Positions 37,601-49,430 of a DNA stretch of 64,000 nt are shown one piece after another. Every line of letters begins with the position of its first letter. Position 1 is the first letter of the stretch. This stretch comes from Hypoxylon rubiginosum (taxonomy: Eukaryota; Ascomycota; Sordariomycetes; Xylariales; Hypoxylaceae): assembly GCA_902806565.1 (NCBI GenBank), contig CADCXA010000029.1, positions 186,001 through 250,000 on the forward strand, read 5' to 3'. The position numbers were made by a program, and so were the translations under genes. The notes under the pieces were generated by a model. That model was given only the letters and a program-made list of their open reading frames with translations, made no database searches and was not told the DNA's origin.

Positions 37601-38706
37601 CGTTAAAACCCGACAGCATCGGATTGAGCGCTATTTCCGCCCAGCCTGTCGTCGTTATCAAATCTACATCCCTTTTCCAATCCTCAGTGATGATTCTGGA
37701 AGGTGAGCGACAGACCTTCTCCGTGACACTCCAAAACCTCTCGCCATCCACCCCAGCCGATCTATTGCTCTTCTCCTTTCAAGATTCGACACTAGGGCCT
37801 CTACAAACGGCTTTAACAAGTAGAGATGCGACTCCCGCCGAATTATACGAATACGAACTCATTCTCGCGAGAAAACAGGCCTTGAGGTTACGCAAGATGG
37901 ATGATTCTAAGAGATACATAGCTCCAGGGGGGACAGCGACTTTCGAGTTCGAGATTCTTGGAAAACCCGGCCTCACAAATGGAACTATTCAGGTTGACTA
38001 CGCGTACCTTGGAGTGCCCCCAGCCGAAATCAAGGACAAATTTTATACCCGCCAGGTCTGCCTCGACCTTACCATTACCGTCAATGCTAGCGTGGAGCTA
38101 GCAAGAATGGACGTTTTACCTATACAAGGCGAGGTACCGAAGCCTATCTGGTCTCGCTTAGGCGCAAAGGATGCGGTAGAAGAAACTTCATTCTCAGAAG
38201 ATCACTGTTTGCTATTACTAGACCTCCGAAACGCCTGGCCGAGCGACATGCAGGTCTGTCTCAAAGCGGACGACGGCATCATGATCAAGGAGCACATCCT
38301 GCCGGGCAACACGAACCGCGTCGTATTCCCGGTCCCGAGGGTGTTCGTGGACGACCCGCACGCGTCGATACCGGCGCTCAACCCGTCCCGGCAGCGGCAG
38401 TTCGTCGTCAGCAGCAGCAAGATCACGCCGGACATCGAGCGGGGCAACCGGGAGGCGTTCTGGTACCGGGAGAAGATGCTCGGGCGGCTCTCGGGCTCCT
38501 GGCGGACGCTGTCCGGGCCGGCCAGGGAGGGGACCGTCGAGCTGCGGGGCATCCGGCTCGCGCCGCGCATGATCGAGGCTATCAAGATTGACGAGGTGGG
38601 GATCGAAATCTCGGTCGAGAATGTGCGAGCAGCAGACGACTCCTCCGATGACTCCGACTCCGACTCGTCCTCTCCACAGCAGCGGCAGCAGCAGAAGATG
38701 AAGGGT

Positions 38707-38741
<35 letters not shown>

Positions 38742-39252
38742 GAACGCCGTCTTCGTCGACGAGTTCGCGCAGGTCCGCGTCGTCGTGACGAACCGGACGC
38801 GCGAGCCCATCCACCCGACCCTGCGAGTCATGCCGTCGCTGCGCCACCGCCCGCTGAACGTGGCGCTCGACTTCACGCGCAAGTTCGCGTGGAACGGGAC
38901 GCTGCAGCGGGCGCTGCCGCCGCTGACGGCCGGGTCCGCGACGGAGGTGGCGCTCGGCGCCGTGCCGCTGTGCCGCGGCGAGTTCGAGATCTCGGCGTCG
39001 GTCGAGGAGACGCGGCTGTGGTCGCCGTCGTCTTCTTCTTCGCTCGCTGCTACTGCTACTCATGCTGATGCTGGGAAGGATAATAATAATAACGACGCCG
39101 CTGCAGTAGCAGCTGGAGGAACGGTGCCGCCGCCGACCCGCAGGGAGAGGTCCGAGACCGAGATCATGATGGACGCCGTGCTCGGGGCTAAGGAGAGGCG
39201 GATATGGCACTCGCGGCGGCCGTGCTTCGTGAGCGTGCGCGATAGGACGTAG
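34680..39252 (+). CDS. TRS120: TRAPPII complex subunit Trs120 (TRAPPC9)
   Basis: Two exons, 34680-34845 and 34910-39252 (64-base intron, GTATGC...TTAG), give 1502 residues. The start MSLDFMLPIAPARVRALVLPIG is the family N-terminus; an in-frame ATG five codons on is the alternative. Recognisable parts: FPDGAMFYDLLTHVPPPSHRALAPFELFREPLALIAIADG (split here by my reading into the early domain), a Ser-rich linker (about residues 180-340), LVGSLYLQAGRWTDALKEL helical repeats, and beta-sandwich regions such as TFRVTLQNPYEIDVDIESI and FSVTLQNLSPS. Trs120 is part of the TRAPPII exchange factor for Rab11/Ypt31 at the late Golgi. An N11 run (38707-38739) and a sharp rise in GC from about 38,215 mark the C-terminal quarter. 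Confidence 0.92.
38707..38739 (+). repeat. In-frame (AAC)11 microsatellite
   Basis: Eleven AAC codons in frame give an asparagine run in a disordered acidic insert of Trs120. Confidence 0.95.
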
Positions 39253-40138
39253 GGCCGAAGTAAAGGGCCTACGGTAGGGGAAGAGAAGTAGAGGAAGCGA
39301 GGCTGCTGTTAAAGATCATGTGTTGGAAGGGAATAAGGTGGTGGGAGGGGGAATTTTTGCTGAGAGATGGGGTAATACCGTACAGTACCTGTACCGTGTG
39401 TGGTGTGGTGTGGTGTGCCGAAAGAGTTATCGATGTACAAAGATGGACTAGAATACCTAAAAGAAACCGATCGTGAGATCTTTGCAAGATTGTCTCTACC
39501 CGGGAAGGTTGGCTTGACGGATAACTAAAAGGTTGAGTGAGTTTCTGGCGGGTTGAGGCGTCTAGGTGTGTGTGTTCTCGTTGTCGATACTCAGCTTGTG
39601 CTTCGGAGGCATAGTTATTTGCGGTTTTCCACCGACTCTAGTGGCAGCGTATGTGATTATAGGTAAGCTGGTATGCGGGCGGATTCTCATTGGGAGACTG
39701 CCTGCTGGATCATATTTCTAGAAAGAAGAACGGTATAGAAAGTTAATGCTACTGTACATGAATGCTTCTCTTCGGGACAGGACACAACTTTGCCCCTGAT
39801 TGGTTTACATTTAGAAATTTCGTTATACGCAGTGCGAGCAAGCCTTAGTGATAAATGCCTGTCAATATTCACTAAAACATTGGACAGCCTACCTGTGTAA
39901 GATCTATGACAGCAGTCAGACGTCCATCCTACGAAGCAAGTAAAAGCGGCCAACATGGTTACGAGCATGTATATTTCCTATCTTTACTCCTCCGTTCGGA
40001 AGTATCGATTCTCCGACTGTTTCGTCCTGAATTAGCTATAGACATAACGCAGTATAGCGTAGTATGAACGTCTACAGGCTTTGATCTAGATACACAACAT
40101 GCTCAGATCCAGTCTCATTCCAGTGATTCAGTCGCTCG
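39253..40138. other. Intergenic between convergent TRS120 and ASXH gene
   Basis: A TGTGG tandem tract occurs near 39397-39416. Open frames are short and unconvincing. No gene seen. Confidence 0.5.
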
Positions 40139-41288
40139 TTATGGAATAGAGGCGTTTTCAATACTCGCCGTCGTAGTACTCTCCAGGCCTTCCATCCGCT
40201 CAGGAGCTCGTTCGTCCTCCTCCACCTTTTTCGCGCCGTCGCCCTCTTGCTCTAGGATTGCCTGCGAGGAGTGTTTCCCTTCCTCCTCCTCTTGAACGTC
40301 GCCATCGTCGCTGCCACCATCGCTCTTAGGGACCGGAGTGTTCCAGAGGCCGGCGATGATGATCTCGTCATCATGTCGTATGCCCCAGTCGTCCTTGAAG
40401 CGCGCGGCGAGGTACTCGTCGTACGCGCCGCAGCTGCGCTTCATGTGCGCCTGTTGCGCTTGACGGATCCATTCAGGGTCGTGCCAGCCTTTCGCTAGCG
40501 CATCCTGGTATCGCGCCGCGTCGTGTCGGAAGTTGTCGTTGTTGCGGAGCGCCGTTACGTCTGGCCTAGCCTGGTCTGTATCTGCGTCTACTATCTCCTT
40601 CTTGTCCGGGAACAGGGACAGTACTTTCTGCTGCTCTTCCGGGTTGAGTAGGTCCCATGCTTTGGGGCTACAGAGAAGGTCCTGGATGGTTCGGTTAGTA
40701 AGAGCTATGATATATGTATAAACGAATGAATGCGTATGTGGTGTGCAAAGAGGTAGGGTGAGTAAGCATAAAGGGTAGTGAGAAGATTTTACATGAAAAC
40801 ACCAATACAAATATACATACTCGAAGGTTGGTAGTAGCTAGGGGGGCTCGGGGATTGGTCAACATCTCATCTGGGTTGTCGTACTTGGATCTGCCTTTTC
40901 GGGAACTAGAGGCTGTGTCCTTGATAGCCGACTTGGGTTTCTTGAGAGCCGGTCCTTCCCCAGCGGGTTCGTCTGCTTCAATACTGTTGATTGCATTAAG
41001 CATATCAACATCTTCTTCGTTGACTAGACTGGAAGCTCCCCGTCGTCTGCTGCGTTCGGAGGCAGTGCCGCTATTGGCGGTCGAAGGGCGGCTGCTATTG
41101 TGAGATGGGGCGTGTGTAGTGCGGACAGTGATCTCATCTGCGATGTTTTGCTGAGAAGTTTCCTTCGGGGATGAGAGTTCGTCTGAAGATATCTCGTATT
41201 CCTCAGCATAACCGTGCGCCTTTCTGAGCCCCCGACGGCGTCCCTTACCGGGGGCGTTGCTCTTGGTAGTCTCCTTTAGGCGAGCCAT
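40139..41288 (-). CDS. ASXH (Asx homology/DEUBAD) domain protein
   Basis: Two exons, 41288-40821 and 40681-40139 (139-base intron, GTATGT...CCAG), give 336 residues. The N-terminal 150 residues are basic and disordered (KGRRRGLRKAHG, RSRRRGA). The second exon opens with the ASXH signature: LLCSPKAWDLLNPEEQQKVL followed by LFPDKK, then DNFRHDAARYQDALAKGWHDPEWIRQAQQAHMKR and the aromatic/acidic KDDWGIRHDDE. In animals this DEUBAD domain of ASX/ASXL activates the histone H2A deubiquitinase BAP1/Calypso; fungi carry ASXH proteins of mostly unstudied function. The C-terminus is glutamate-rich. A chromatin role is inference from the domain. A G-rich hexamer array lies about 160 bases upstream of the start. 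Confidence 0.82.
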
Positions 41289-42349
41289 GATGAGATTATC
41301 TAAGCAAACACTGGATGGAGGGAGAAGACGACAAAATGAAGTTAGAGTACAGAATAGTGTACGAAATAGTGCGCAGGCGAGTAGTTCAGAAAAGGGTGGG
41401 TGTTAAATGGAAGGGTCATGTATTGGCAGGATTATAAGTACGTGTGTGGGAGTGGGAGTGGGAGTGGGAGTGGGAGTGGGAGAGAACCTAAGGTGAAAAG
41501 GTACAGGTTTTAATTCATTTTTGGCACGGACTAAATCAGGTGAGCTATGAGCTATCATGCCAGTAATAGATATACAAGTTGGAAAGAACCACGGTCTTCT
41601 TTAAATCCGTAAGTTGTCATTTTCTTTGATGGCTTGGTTTATATAATACAACGACCCTAAGGCTGAGGCTGCGAGTTTATAAGGAATGGTCCTAAAAGGG
41701 GAGGATACCTGCAGCTAGGCAATAAACCTATAGCCCATTACTAGGTATCGATAAGAGATCTATTACATTTGTAGCTTTGTGAGTGGCTGAACCTTATGGA
41801 TTATGGGTCTTAGATGCCTTTAGGTACCTCGCATGTACAGCAGTAGGTATAGTAAATATCCCTGTAACCCCTGACGTTGCATTACTGTAACTTGCATAAC
41901 ACTTTCAACTTGTCCTGTCAACTTTTAACATTGGAAGCTTGAATTTGGTACCAAGCCCATCTGAACGAGATCGAAACCGATCCTCAACCTACACTATACC
42001 AGTGGGACAATCCTTTTCCGATAGGTGCAAAATCTAAAACACATGTCCTCACCACCAGAGTAAATAAAAACCAGCCTGGACCAATTCTAGCATTACGATA
42101 TAAAAAGGGATTAGCTCGGCCTTGTCTGTTGGAGTTGCCTATCTGCAGCTTGCCCTTTTTCACACTAGACACGTTACGCTACTATCACTATCACCACCTT
42201 AGGATCCCATCTACGAACTGCCGATTCTTAGTGCTTCCTAGTGCCAATACGCAACCCGCGGAAGCACGGAGCACGAGGAGGAGCATTTAACAACCTCCGC
42301 ATACGTACGGGGGAACCTTCAACAACCGCAGAACCGCATATTCTCAAAG
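41289..42349. promoter_or_regulatory. Divergent region between the ASXH gene and SEC22
   Basis: 1.06 kb. Besides the G-rich array at 41448-41480 it has TAGGTACCTCGC and AGTAGGTATAG words near 41820-41852. No gene supported. Confidence 0.5.
41448..41480 (+). repeat. (GGGAGT)n array, G-quadruplex-capable
   Basis: Six GGG tracts separated by identical AGT loops on the + strand, 160-192 bases upstream of the ASXH gene start. This is the textbook pattern for a parallel G-quadruplex, placed on the template strand of that gene. Confidence 0.9.
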
Positions 42350-43250
42350 ATGATCAGGTCAACACAGATAGCCCGCTTGGGCGATGGTGCGTACCGCCCA
42401 CCTCGATGTATGGAAGAGATATCTTTGGAGCTGGACTAAGTGTAGTAAATAGGCTTGATGCTCTGCGCTTCTGTCGACGATGAACAAGTATATCACCCTC
42501 TATGACAACCGACCCCCTCACCACCACCACCGCCGGCCGATTTCCCCCTTACTGACACGTTACTACCACCATAGACAGAGGCCTCCCTATCCGAAGTCAA
42601 GTCGCAAACCAAGATCATACTACGAAGGCTAAACCGCAACTCGGAACCGCAAGCCAGCATCGAGAGCGGCAGCTACACGTTACAGTACGCGCAACGCAAA
42701 TCTACAACCCCCTTCCCTCCCCTCCCGCTTCTATAATATAGCTTTGGCTGACCACCACCGCCACTTCTACCGTCCCAACAGCTACCTGATCGCCAGCGAC
42801 ATAGTATACATGTGCATCTGCGAGCGCTCCTACCCGCGCAAGCTAGCCTTCACCTACCTGTCCGACCTGTCGGCCGAGTTCCTGCAGTCCTACTCGTCGC
42901 AGCAGCTCTCCTCGCCCACCCTGCGGCCCTACGCCTTCATGGAGTTCGACACCTTCATCGGCCGCACCAAGGCCCTCTACGCCGACGCCCGCGCCGCCCA
43001 GAACCTCGGCCGCGTCAACGACGAGCTCCGCGACGTGGCTTCGGTCATGACCAAGAACATCGAGGACCTCCTCTACCGCGGCGACAGCCTCGAGCGCATG
43101 GGCGAGATGAGCTCCCGCCTCCGCGACGACTCCCGCAAGTACCGCAAGGCCGCCGTCCGGATCAACTGGGACCTGCTTATGAAGCAGTACGCACCCATTG
43201 CCATATTCGTGCTGATTGTGTTGGTCTTTATCTGGCTGAGGTTCTTCTGA
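42350..43250 (+). CDS. SEC22: R-SNARE Sec22
   Basis: Four exons (42350-42386, 42453-42487, 42575-42684, 42782-43250) give 216 residues, close to the 214 of yeast Sec22. Two exons are only 37 and 35 bases. The longin domain runs from MIRSTQIARLGDGLMLCASVDD through SYPRKLAFTYLSDLSAEF to RPYAFMEFDTFI. The SNARE helix has VMTKNIEDLLYRGDSLERMGEMS with the central Arg, and the protein ends in a single membrane anchor (IAIFVLIVLVFIWLRFF). Sec22 works in ER-Golgi transport in both directions and at ER contact sites. A small open frame beginning at 42241 overlaps the first exons in another frame and is a shadow. The last exon is GC-rich. Confidence 0.95.
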
Positions 43251-43839
43251 CTGCGGGGGGCGCAGCAGTGGAGAGGAACTCAGGATAGAGCGGAGGATTT
43301 AGCAGCACGTAGAGCGTATTGAGGTGCAGAGCCACTTCTAAGACCATGTACATACCATACTATACACCTTACCTATCTACGTATCGGGGACGAAAAAAAA
43401 GCTAGCGGGCAAAGGAGCATAGGTTTGAGCTTCAGATGTATTAAAGCAAGCAGCTTAAGCGTAGAGGGCAGGCGATATGCTTCTTTAGCTCGGCCTCCTT
43501 GAGTACTAATATTAAATCACTAATAGACGTATTCATCATCCTCTGCTTGCCGTTTCATGACTTAACCGAGATGCCTCCCGGTCCGCTTTGAAGAAAAAAA
43601 AAAGAAAAAGATAGCCCGAGTTTCCGGATCGTAGGTAGATAATTGGGGACCCTTCCTTTTTCGGTACGGACGCCTGAACGCCTTTGCTCTTCTTGAAGTC
43701 TCGACCCGTGGCCGTTCAGATAAACCACCCTTCTCTCCCAAATCTGCAAGTTCCCCGGAAAACGCCGGGAGGACATATATTCTTCTATAAGCAATTCTTC
43801 CGTCGGCCCTCCCCCCCTCCCCTCTCATATCAGATCATA
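43251..43839. other. Intergenic between convergent SEC22 and zinc-finger gene
   Basis: 589 bases holding both 3' UTRs; an A-rich tract lies at 43592-43609. No gene seen. Confidence 0.5.
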
Positions 43840-45182
43840 TCACATCACCCCGCAGCTCGAAGCGCTCGGCACCATGGACGCGTGGCTCCACTCCAGGTGC
43901 TCCTGGAAAGCCTTCACGCCGTCGAACCCCTTATCGTCCTGCGCGTACCGGACGCGCTCCATGTCGTCCTCGCCCTGCTCCTCGTAGTAGTACTCGTCGC
44001 AGTACGGGCACAGGATCCGGGACCGCCACGCGCCCGCGTCGGGCGGCAGGTGGTTCGCCACGGCCACCGGCGCGAACACGATCGTCTTGCCCTCCCCGCC
44101 CGTCATCGATATCCCGTGGGCCTGCCAGTTCGGCGTCGTACTGCCGCTGGAATCACCACCACCGCCACTGCTGGCACTCGTATTGTCTTGCCGCTCCAGG
44201 CCCACGGCAGGCGTCGTACTCGTCGCCGACTGAGGCTCGACGTCATCATTACGCGCGGGCGGTTGCGGCTGCGGCTGCTGTTGCTGTAACCGTGTCGTCG
44301 GCATCGCGCGCAGGTCGTCCCAGACGAGGAAGCCATCGCAGAAGTCGCACACGAACGCCACGTCCCTCTCGCCGAAGCGCTCGAAGCGGCCGGCCTGTGC
44401 GCACGCCAGCCTCTCCTCCTCGACGGACAGAAAATTTACGACCCTGCTACCGCCGTTCCCCTCCTCCTCCCCCTCCTTCTTCGGCTGCTGTTGCCGCTGG
44501 TGCAGACGGTAGACCTGGAGGGCGCCGAGGCAGCGGGCGCCGGCGCCCGAGGCGACGAGCTGCTGGGCGACGTGGATGCGGCGCGCGGCGCGGCACTGGG
44601 CGCGGTGCAGCTCGCGGCGCAGGGCCGGGGTCTCGCGCGCGAGCTCGCCATTATCGTCGGACCCGCCGCCTGACCGCACCCAGTCCTTGAGGGCGCGCGC
44701 GTGCAGCTCGAAGCGCGTGCACAGGATCCGGAGGTCTTCGAGGGATTCGTCTGTTCGGTTCGCGAAGGAAAGTCACGCTTGATTAGGGTCAACTTCTCTT
44801 TCAAAGCGTGCGTGCGTATGTGCGTGCGTGCGTGGTGTATAGGAGAAAGAGGGGAAGAAGCGAAGAGTTGGGTGTGTAAATGGGTAGGTGTATGTATGGA
44901 TGGATGGATGAGGGTGAGATGGGCAGAACTGGTAACAGGCAAGATTACATGAAGTGTACACGTACTAATGCGGTCGTTCTCGTAGTAGAATCGCCCGTTC
45001 ACCAGGGCAGGCAGCTCCTGGAAGTCCTTCTTGGCCTCGTCGAGGGTGTCCTCGAGCAGGCGGAGCTGCTCGAACTCGTCAGACCCCCACGCCCGCTTGT
45101 CGGCGAACATCATGGTGCGGAGGCCATCGTTGAGCGAGTTCGCGATGACGGCCAGGAGCGAGCCAACGGTCTCGTGGCTCAT
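43840..45182 (-). CDS. Uncharacterised protein with paired CxxC motifs and a C2H2-like zinc finger
   Basis: Two exons, 45182-44966 and 44750-43840 (215-base intron, GTACGT...ACAG), give 375 residues. I do not know the family. The N-terminal half looks alpha-helical (SLLAVIANSLNDGLRTMMFA, EQLRLLEDTLDEAKKDFQEL, LEDLRILCTRFELHARALKDW). After a Gln-rich stretch come CDFCDGFLVWDD and, near the end, CPYCDEYYYEEQ followed about 30 residues later by EHLEWSH, giving C-x2-C...H-x4-H, a plausible zinc finger. A Gly/Ser/Pro linker lies between. The conserved-looking ends and intron support a real gene. Nucleic-acid or ubiquitin binding would be guesses. Exon 2 is very GC-rich, which opens shadow frames on the other strand. 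Confidence 0.78.
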
Positions 45183-46333
45183 GTCCTCCTATTATTTCCC
45201 TTACTTGTTATACTCCCCTTGGTCCTCGAAGCGAGACGGGGAGAAGCGCAAGCCGTTATCGTAGGTATGATACTGTTACTTGCTCTTGTGACACCTTACT
45301 CACACACAACCCCCTTTCTCCCTTCTGCTCCGCCTCTAGTAAGGAGTAAGGAGTAAGGAGAGAAGAAGAGAAGAAGAGAAGAGAAAAAAGGTTGTCACCC
45401 AGGGATGTTCTTGGAGGTGCCTTTTTCTTTACGGCAGCGCTCCCCTTCTTAACCGTTTTGTTTCAAGGCGGCCCCCGATAAAGTCTGGCGGCCGAAACGT
45501 AATGGTACGTAAGTGCCGTCCCGTTGTTACTAAAGTTAGGTCGTGCAGACGATTTCCTACCCGTGCCGATTTATCGATGCAAGGGACGAATCGATAAGAT
45601 AGCGTTATCTGTTAGCTTGGGGGGTAGCTTACGGAATACGTCCGGCGTAAATTAGAGGGTACCTAAGCTACTACCTAGGTCGGCGATGGTCCGGGTGATG
45701 ACAGGGAAGATGAGAGGTATTAATATGCTGTTAAGTAAGGGGAACATGGAAAAATATTGGGAGGAAAAGAAAATAGAAAGAATGTGCTGTCGTCCGAAAC
45801 TCTGCTACGTGTGACGATGAGCAAGGAATAAGAAGCTTCCAAGATGCCAAGAGAATATTAAAAGACATGCATGCATTTATGTATCTTCTCCTATCCCCAT
45901 CCCTACTCGCCCTATCCTGACTTAGCGCGGAAATGCCCGCTGCCAACAGGTCAATCTTTCACAATTTAGGGCTGATAGACGCATGCAAGTAATGTCTCGG
46001 TACCTATGTAGGTATATGAAGGGCATCGTTGATTGGTGATGGTACGGGTTTCCGTCATCTCCAACTCTAGTAGATATATTGAGACATGCGGCTTAACAAT
46101 ATCCTAGTATTAAATACAACCTATACAACCTACCTTAGGAGATAAGTAGGAATAATAGGAAACTCTTATGCAACAGAACTATGCTATTACTGAGGAACAA
46201 CACCACTGCTACCCAGTGCTACCCAGTTATAATTTAACGCAGCCCAAGTGTCTATATTATATATAATATACTATCGATCCTATACCGTCTGGAGTCGACT
46301 TCATAAACCATCCATCAAGTCATAGTCCATCGA
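45183..46333. other. Intergenic, zinc-finger gene promoter and CLPTM1 3' side
   Basis: 1.15 kb. A purine tract with AAGGAGT and AAGAGA repeats lies at 45338-45390; AGGTACC/ACCTAGG words occur near 45657-45680 and 46001-46015. No gene seen. Confidence 0.5.
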
Positions 46334-48530
46334 CTACTTTCTCTTCTTAGCTGCACCCTTGTCTGCACCGCTAGACACTGCTTTTCCTTCAACCTTCTCG
46401 GTAATCTTAGTTGCAGTAGCATCGTCTTTCGACAACGACTTGGGCTCTGCCTTGGTATCTTCGACCTCATCATCACCACCCTGACCGAACTCGTTGACTC
46501 GAGTGTAGTCAACCTTGTACGCCCACCGTTGATATATGTAGATGAAGAAAATGATATCGTCACGGAACGTGGCGAGACGATATAGGAGGGGCATCTTGAT
46601 GGCGAAGGCGAAGAGATCGTCGATAAACGTGTTCAGGAACTTGTACATCATCGCCTTGCCAGGCATGTGCGCCACGCTCTTGAGTCGGTAGTTGATATAT
46701 AGAGAAGGTACCATCATAAGGAACCCGTACGCGTAAACTGATCCGACAAGGGTCGTAAGGATATACGAGTACCATGACTTGTGCGACTCATAGACCAAAG
46801 ACCAAATGGCGTAGCCGATGATTAGAGGAACACCAGCAATATACATGTACTTGAAAGCGATCTCGTCATACTCTTTGGTCTTTTCCTCTGTCTCGCTGAG
46901 CTTGTACTTGTCTTCGAATGCTACTCGATAGGGAATCAACGATCCAGGTGGTGCTGGTCGTACTCTGACATCCACGACAGTCGTAACCTTCCAGAACTCA
47001 ATGAGGATACCGATACCCTGGGAGCCAAGAATCATCCAGCTTGTGTTCTGGGAGTTGTCGATCAGGTAGAGGAAAATAACTGCCTGCATGAAGACATTGG
47101 CCAGGATCGAACGAACCGAAATACCAACGTTGTCCTTCTTCTTGCGGTAGTGGGCGATGTCGGAACCAAACGCGAGCATCTCTAGGAAGAGATGCGCAAT
47201 GCTCACCGCCGCGGTAACTCCAAGGAGATAGGGGTTCGTATCCAAGAACATCTCCTTAATCATCTCAATCTCACTGCCGTCGCCGCCACCTGGGATAGGA
47301 CCACCGAAGGCAGCCTGCAGGGCTTGCTGCTTAGAGTTGAAGTCTACCGAGGAAATGATGCTGAATTTCCAGTTCTTCATGTTGCTTAGGTCGAGACGCA
47401 GCGGTAGGGTCTTGACTGTTTCGTTGAGAAGCGTCATGTGGCTCCTCATTTGCCAAAACGTGTTAACATATAGAGCCGGGTCTGTAGTAAGGATTAGCCC
47501 CATGTTGCCCTTCTAAGCCAATTAGATCGGAGTAAAGGGCATCATACAATACCAAGAATTCTGGCCAGAACCATCGCGAGCACCCGTCGTCTATAAAACA
47601 TATTAGCGTGGCTAGATTGGACTATTGCGATGGAGTTGAGACTGTACCTCTGGATGCACGAATTGTCGAATAGCCGGCTGCGTTTGGGGGTAATTGATAA
47701 TCCCCATATCAGGGACGAACGCCAAGCTGGTATTAGGGTGATAGTAGTTTGCGATGATGGGTCCTGTAATCTGCTCTTCAGGTTCTCCCTCTTTCACTTC
47801 TGTCCTGTCTTCCAGCAAGTTGCGCGTCTTTGCTTCCTTTTTCTTTGGGATATACTGAGTCAGGGGGTGTACGAAGTGGAAAGCCGTTGCCGGATCAAAC
47901 CCGGGCTCTTTGGGATCGAGGTTAGAGCCTGTCAAGCCGATGTAGAAATGTCCCCAGAGCGTTCCGTTTTTCTGAACAGACGACGGCACTTGGAAGGTAG
48001 TCTCGGCAACTCGGGTGTCGCTCGAGTTTCCTAGCTTGAAACCCTTCTCGCTGAGAGCCACATATTCCTCCGCTACGCTAGAGATCTTGGTGGGGACGAA
48101 AGACGACGAGAGTGTAACGACGATATCGACGGAGCTGTCGATGGGCCAAATAGGGGCGAGCCTTTGCGGAAGGGGGTTCCAGACGGCACCCTCATCAAGG
48201 TTACTCGGTCGCAGTTGGTATGCGGGAATATCGCCGGTATTAGCAGGGACTTGGACGACGTTTCCAGAGGCGTCTTTGGTTGTGGCAGTTTGCGATTTGC
48301 TGCCACCTGTGATCTGCTTCATCAAGAATTGCATACCAAACCATATGGCTACGCCCTGGACAATCTTGTAGACCATGGACTGCCCCTGAGCACGACAATG
48401 TTAGCGCGGGGTCCGAATAGTTACGGCGAACAAGCCGAACACCAGCACGAAGCAAGATGTCTGAGACACGTCTACTTACGCCTTGCTCTTCGCGAGCATC
48501 CCCGGCGGGGGCAGCATTCGTTTGAGGCAT
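46334..48530 (-). CDS. CLPTM1 family multi-pass membrane protein
   Basis: Four exons (48530-48480, 48385-47648, 47590-47548, 47481-46334) give 659 residues. The 43-base third exon is required: it supplies TTGARDGSGQNSWY and, joined to exon 4, restores YPALYVNTFWQM, as expected in the family; both flanking introns have stops if retained. The N-terminus has one membrane segment (VYKIVQGVAIWFGMQFL). The luminal part ends at the small exon. The C-terminal half is the membrane domain (NPYLLGVTAAVSIAHLFLEMLAFGSD, GVPLIIGYAIWSLVY, YAYGFLMMVPSLYINYRLKSVAH, FRDDIIFFIYIYQRWAYKVD, RVNEFG). Human CLPTM1/CLPTM1L act in the ER, CLPTM1L as a glucosaminyl-PI lipid scramblase. The tail is Lys-rich, ending AKKRK, which could retain it in the ER. 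Confidence 0.92.
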
Positions 48531-49109
48531 GTCTGGTGTCTACTGTCTAGAATATTAGACGGTGGAACCGACTCAAATGATATGCGGCCGAAGCAAATAT
48601 GAGTTTGGTCAGACCCCACGATGAATGTTGGCAAAGAGGGTTTCCGTGTAGAACGTCGCCAGGAGAAAAAAAAAACTAATGAGATTTCTTGGGAGGTAGT
48701 TGAAGGTACCGAACCCCCGGTCGATGGAGGTTCTAGGCGCTCTCTGGTTGGGCTGGTGAACCCCTCCGACAGCGGGCAGATCGGCGAATCACGAGCCGAT
48801 GATGGTGCACGACATTGACCCTGTACGAGCCCTGTAACCTTAGCGGCCTTAGCAAGGACCCCTCCCACTGTTCTCCTCTCCCTTCTGTCCTCTTCTGTCC
48901 CATCTTATTAGTGGCCCCTTATTAGTGACCCTCTCGTTGGGCTTGTCAAACAGTGCAACCTCAGCAAGCTTGTAAGCATTTTCTGTGTCAGCTGGTAAAA
49001 GGAGATGGCCAATTACGATTCATTCGTCTCTTCCTCTCTGCCGTATTAATTCGCTACGATGACTCGAGAGATCTGACCTGGGCCACCTAGGCCTAGGCTA
49101 CCGGCTTGT

Positions 49110-49140
49110 GGGCTGTGGGTTGTGGGTTGTGGGTTGTGGG
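49110..49140 (+). repeat. TTGTGGG heptamer repeat
   Basis: Five GGG tracts at 7-base spacing (one unit with CTGT), so it could form a G-quadruplex on the + strand. It resembles a telomere-like repeat but is not TTAGGG. Confidence 0.85.
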
Positions 49141-49430
49141 TTATGACACGCAAACCCAAGACATCTTCTCACTCGTCCATGATAATATACGGCACGACTG
49201 ACCCATTTTTACAATTGGTTTCTGGTAAGTGAGGGAAGACTATCAAATTCATTATTGTCCACCAAGCGACGTCATTGGTGAGTTCGAAGCCGGGACGGAG
49301 GGCCAGTGACACTTCTAGTTTAACCTAATGGTTTCTTGCAAAAGCCTTGCGGGAGAGAAGGCAAGAGAGAGAAGAAGAAAATAAGAAAAATAGGAGAAGG
49401 CTTTGCCTTGGGTACTATATGCTTTAACGC

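Noticed and set aside
38218..39210. Long - strand open frame opposite the Trs120 3' end.
   Set aside because: It is a by-product of high GC in the real + strand gene; its translation is Arg/Pro/His-rich low complexity with no domain.
42241..42483. 80-codon + ORF at the start of SEC22.
   Set aside because: It overlaps SEC22 exons 1 and 2 in another frame and has no recognisable content; the spliced SEC22 model explains the region.
47515..47647. Single 133-base intron in the CLPTM1 gene.
   Set aside because: It keeps frame but drops a segment expected in the family; two introns around a 43-base exon restore it with good splice sites.
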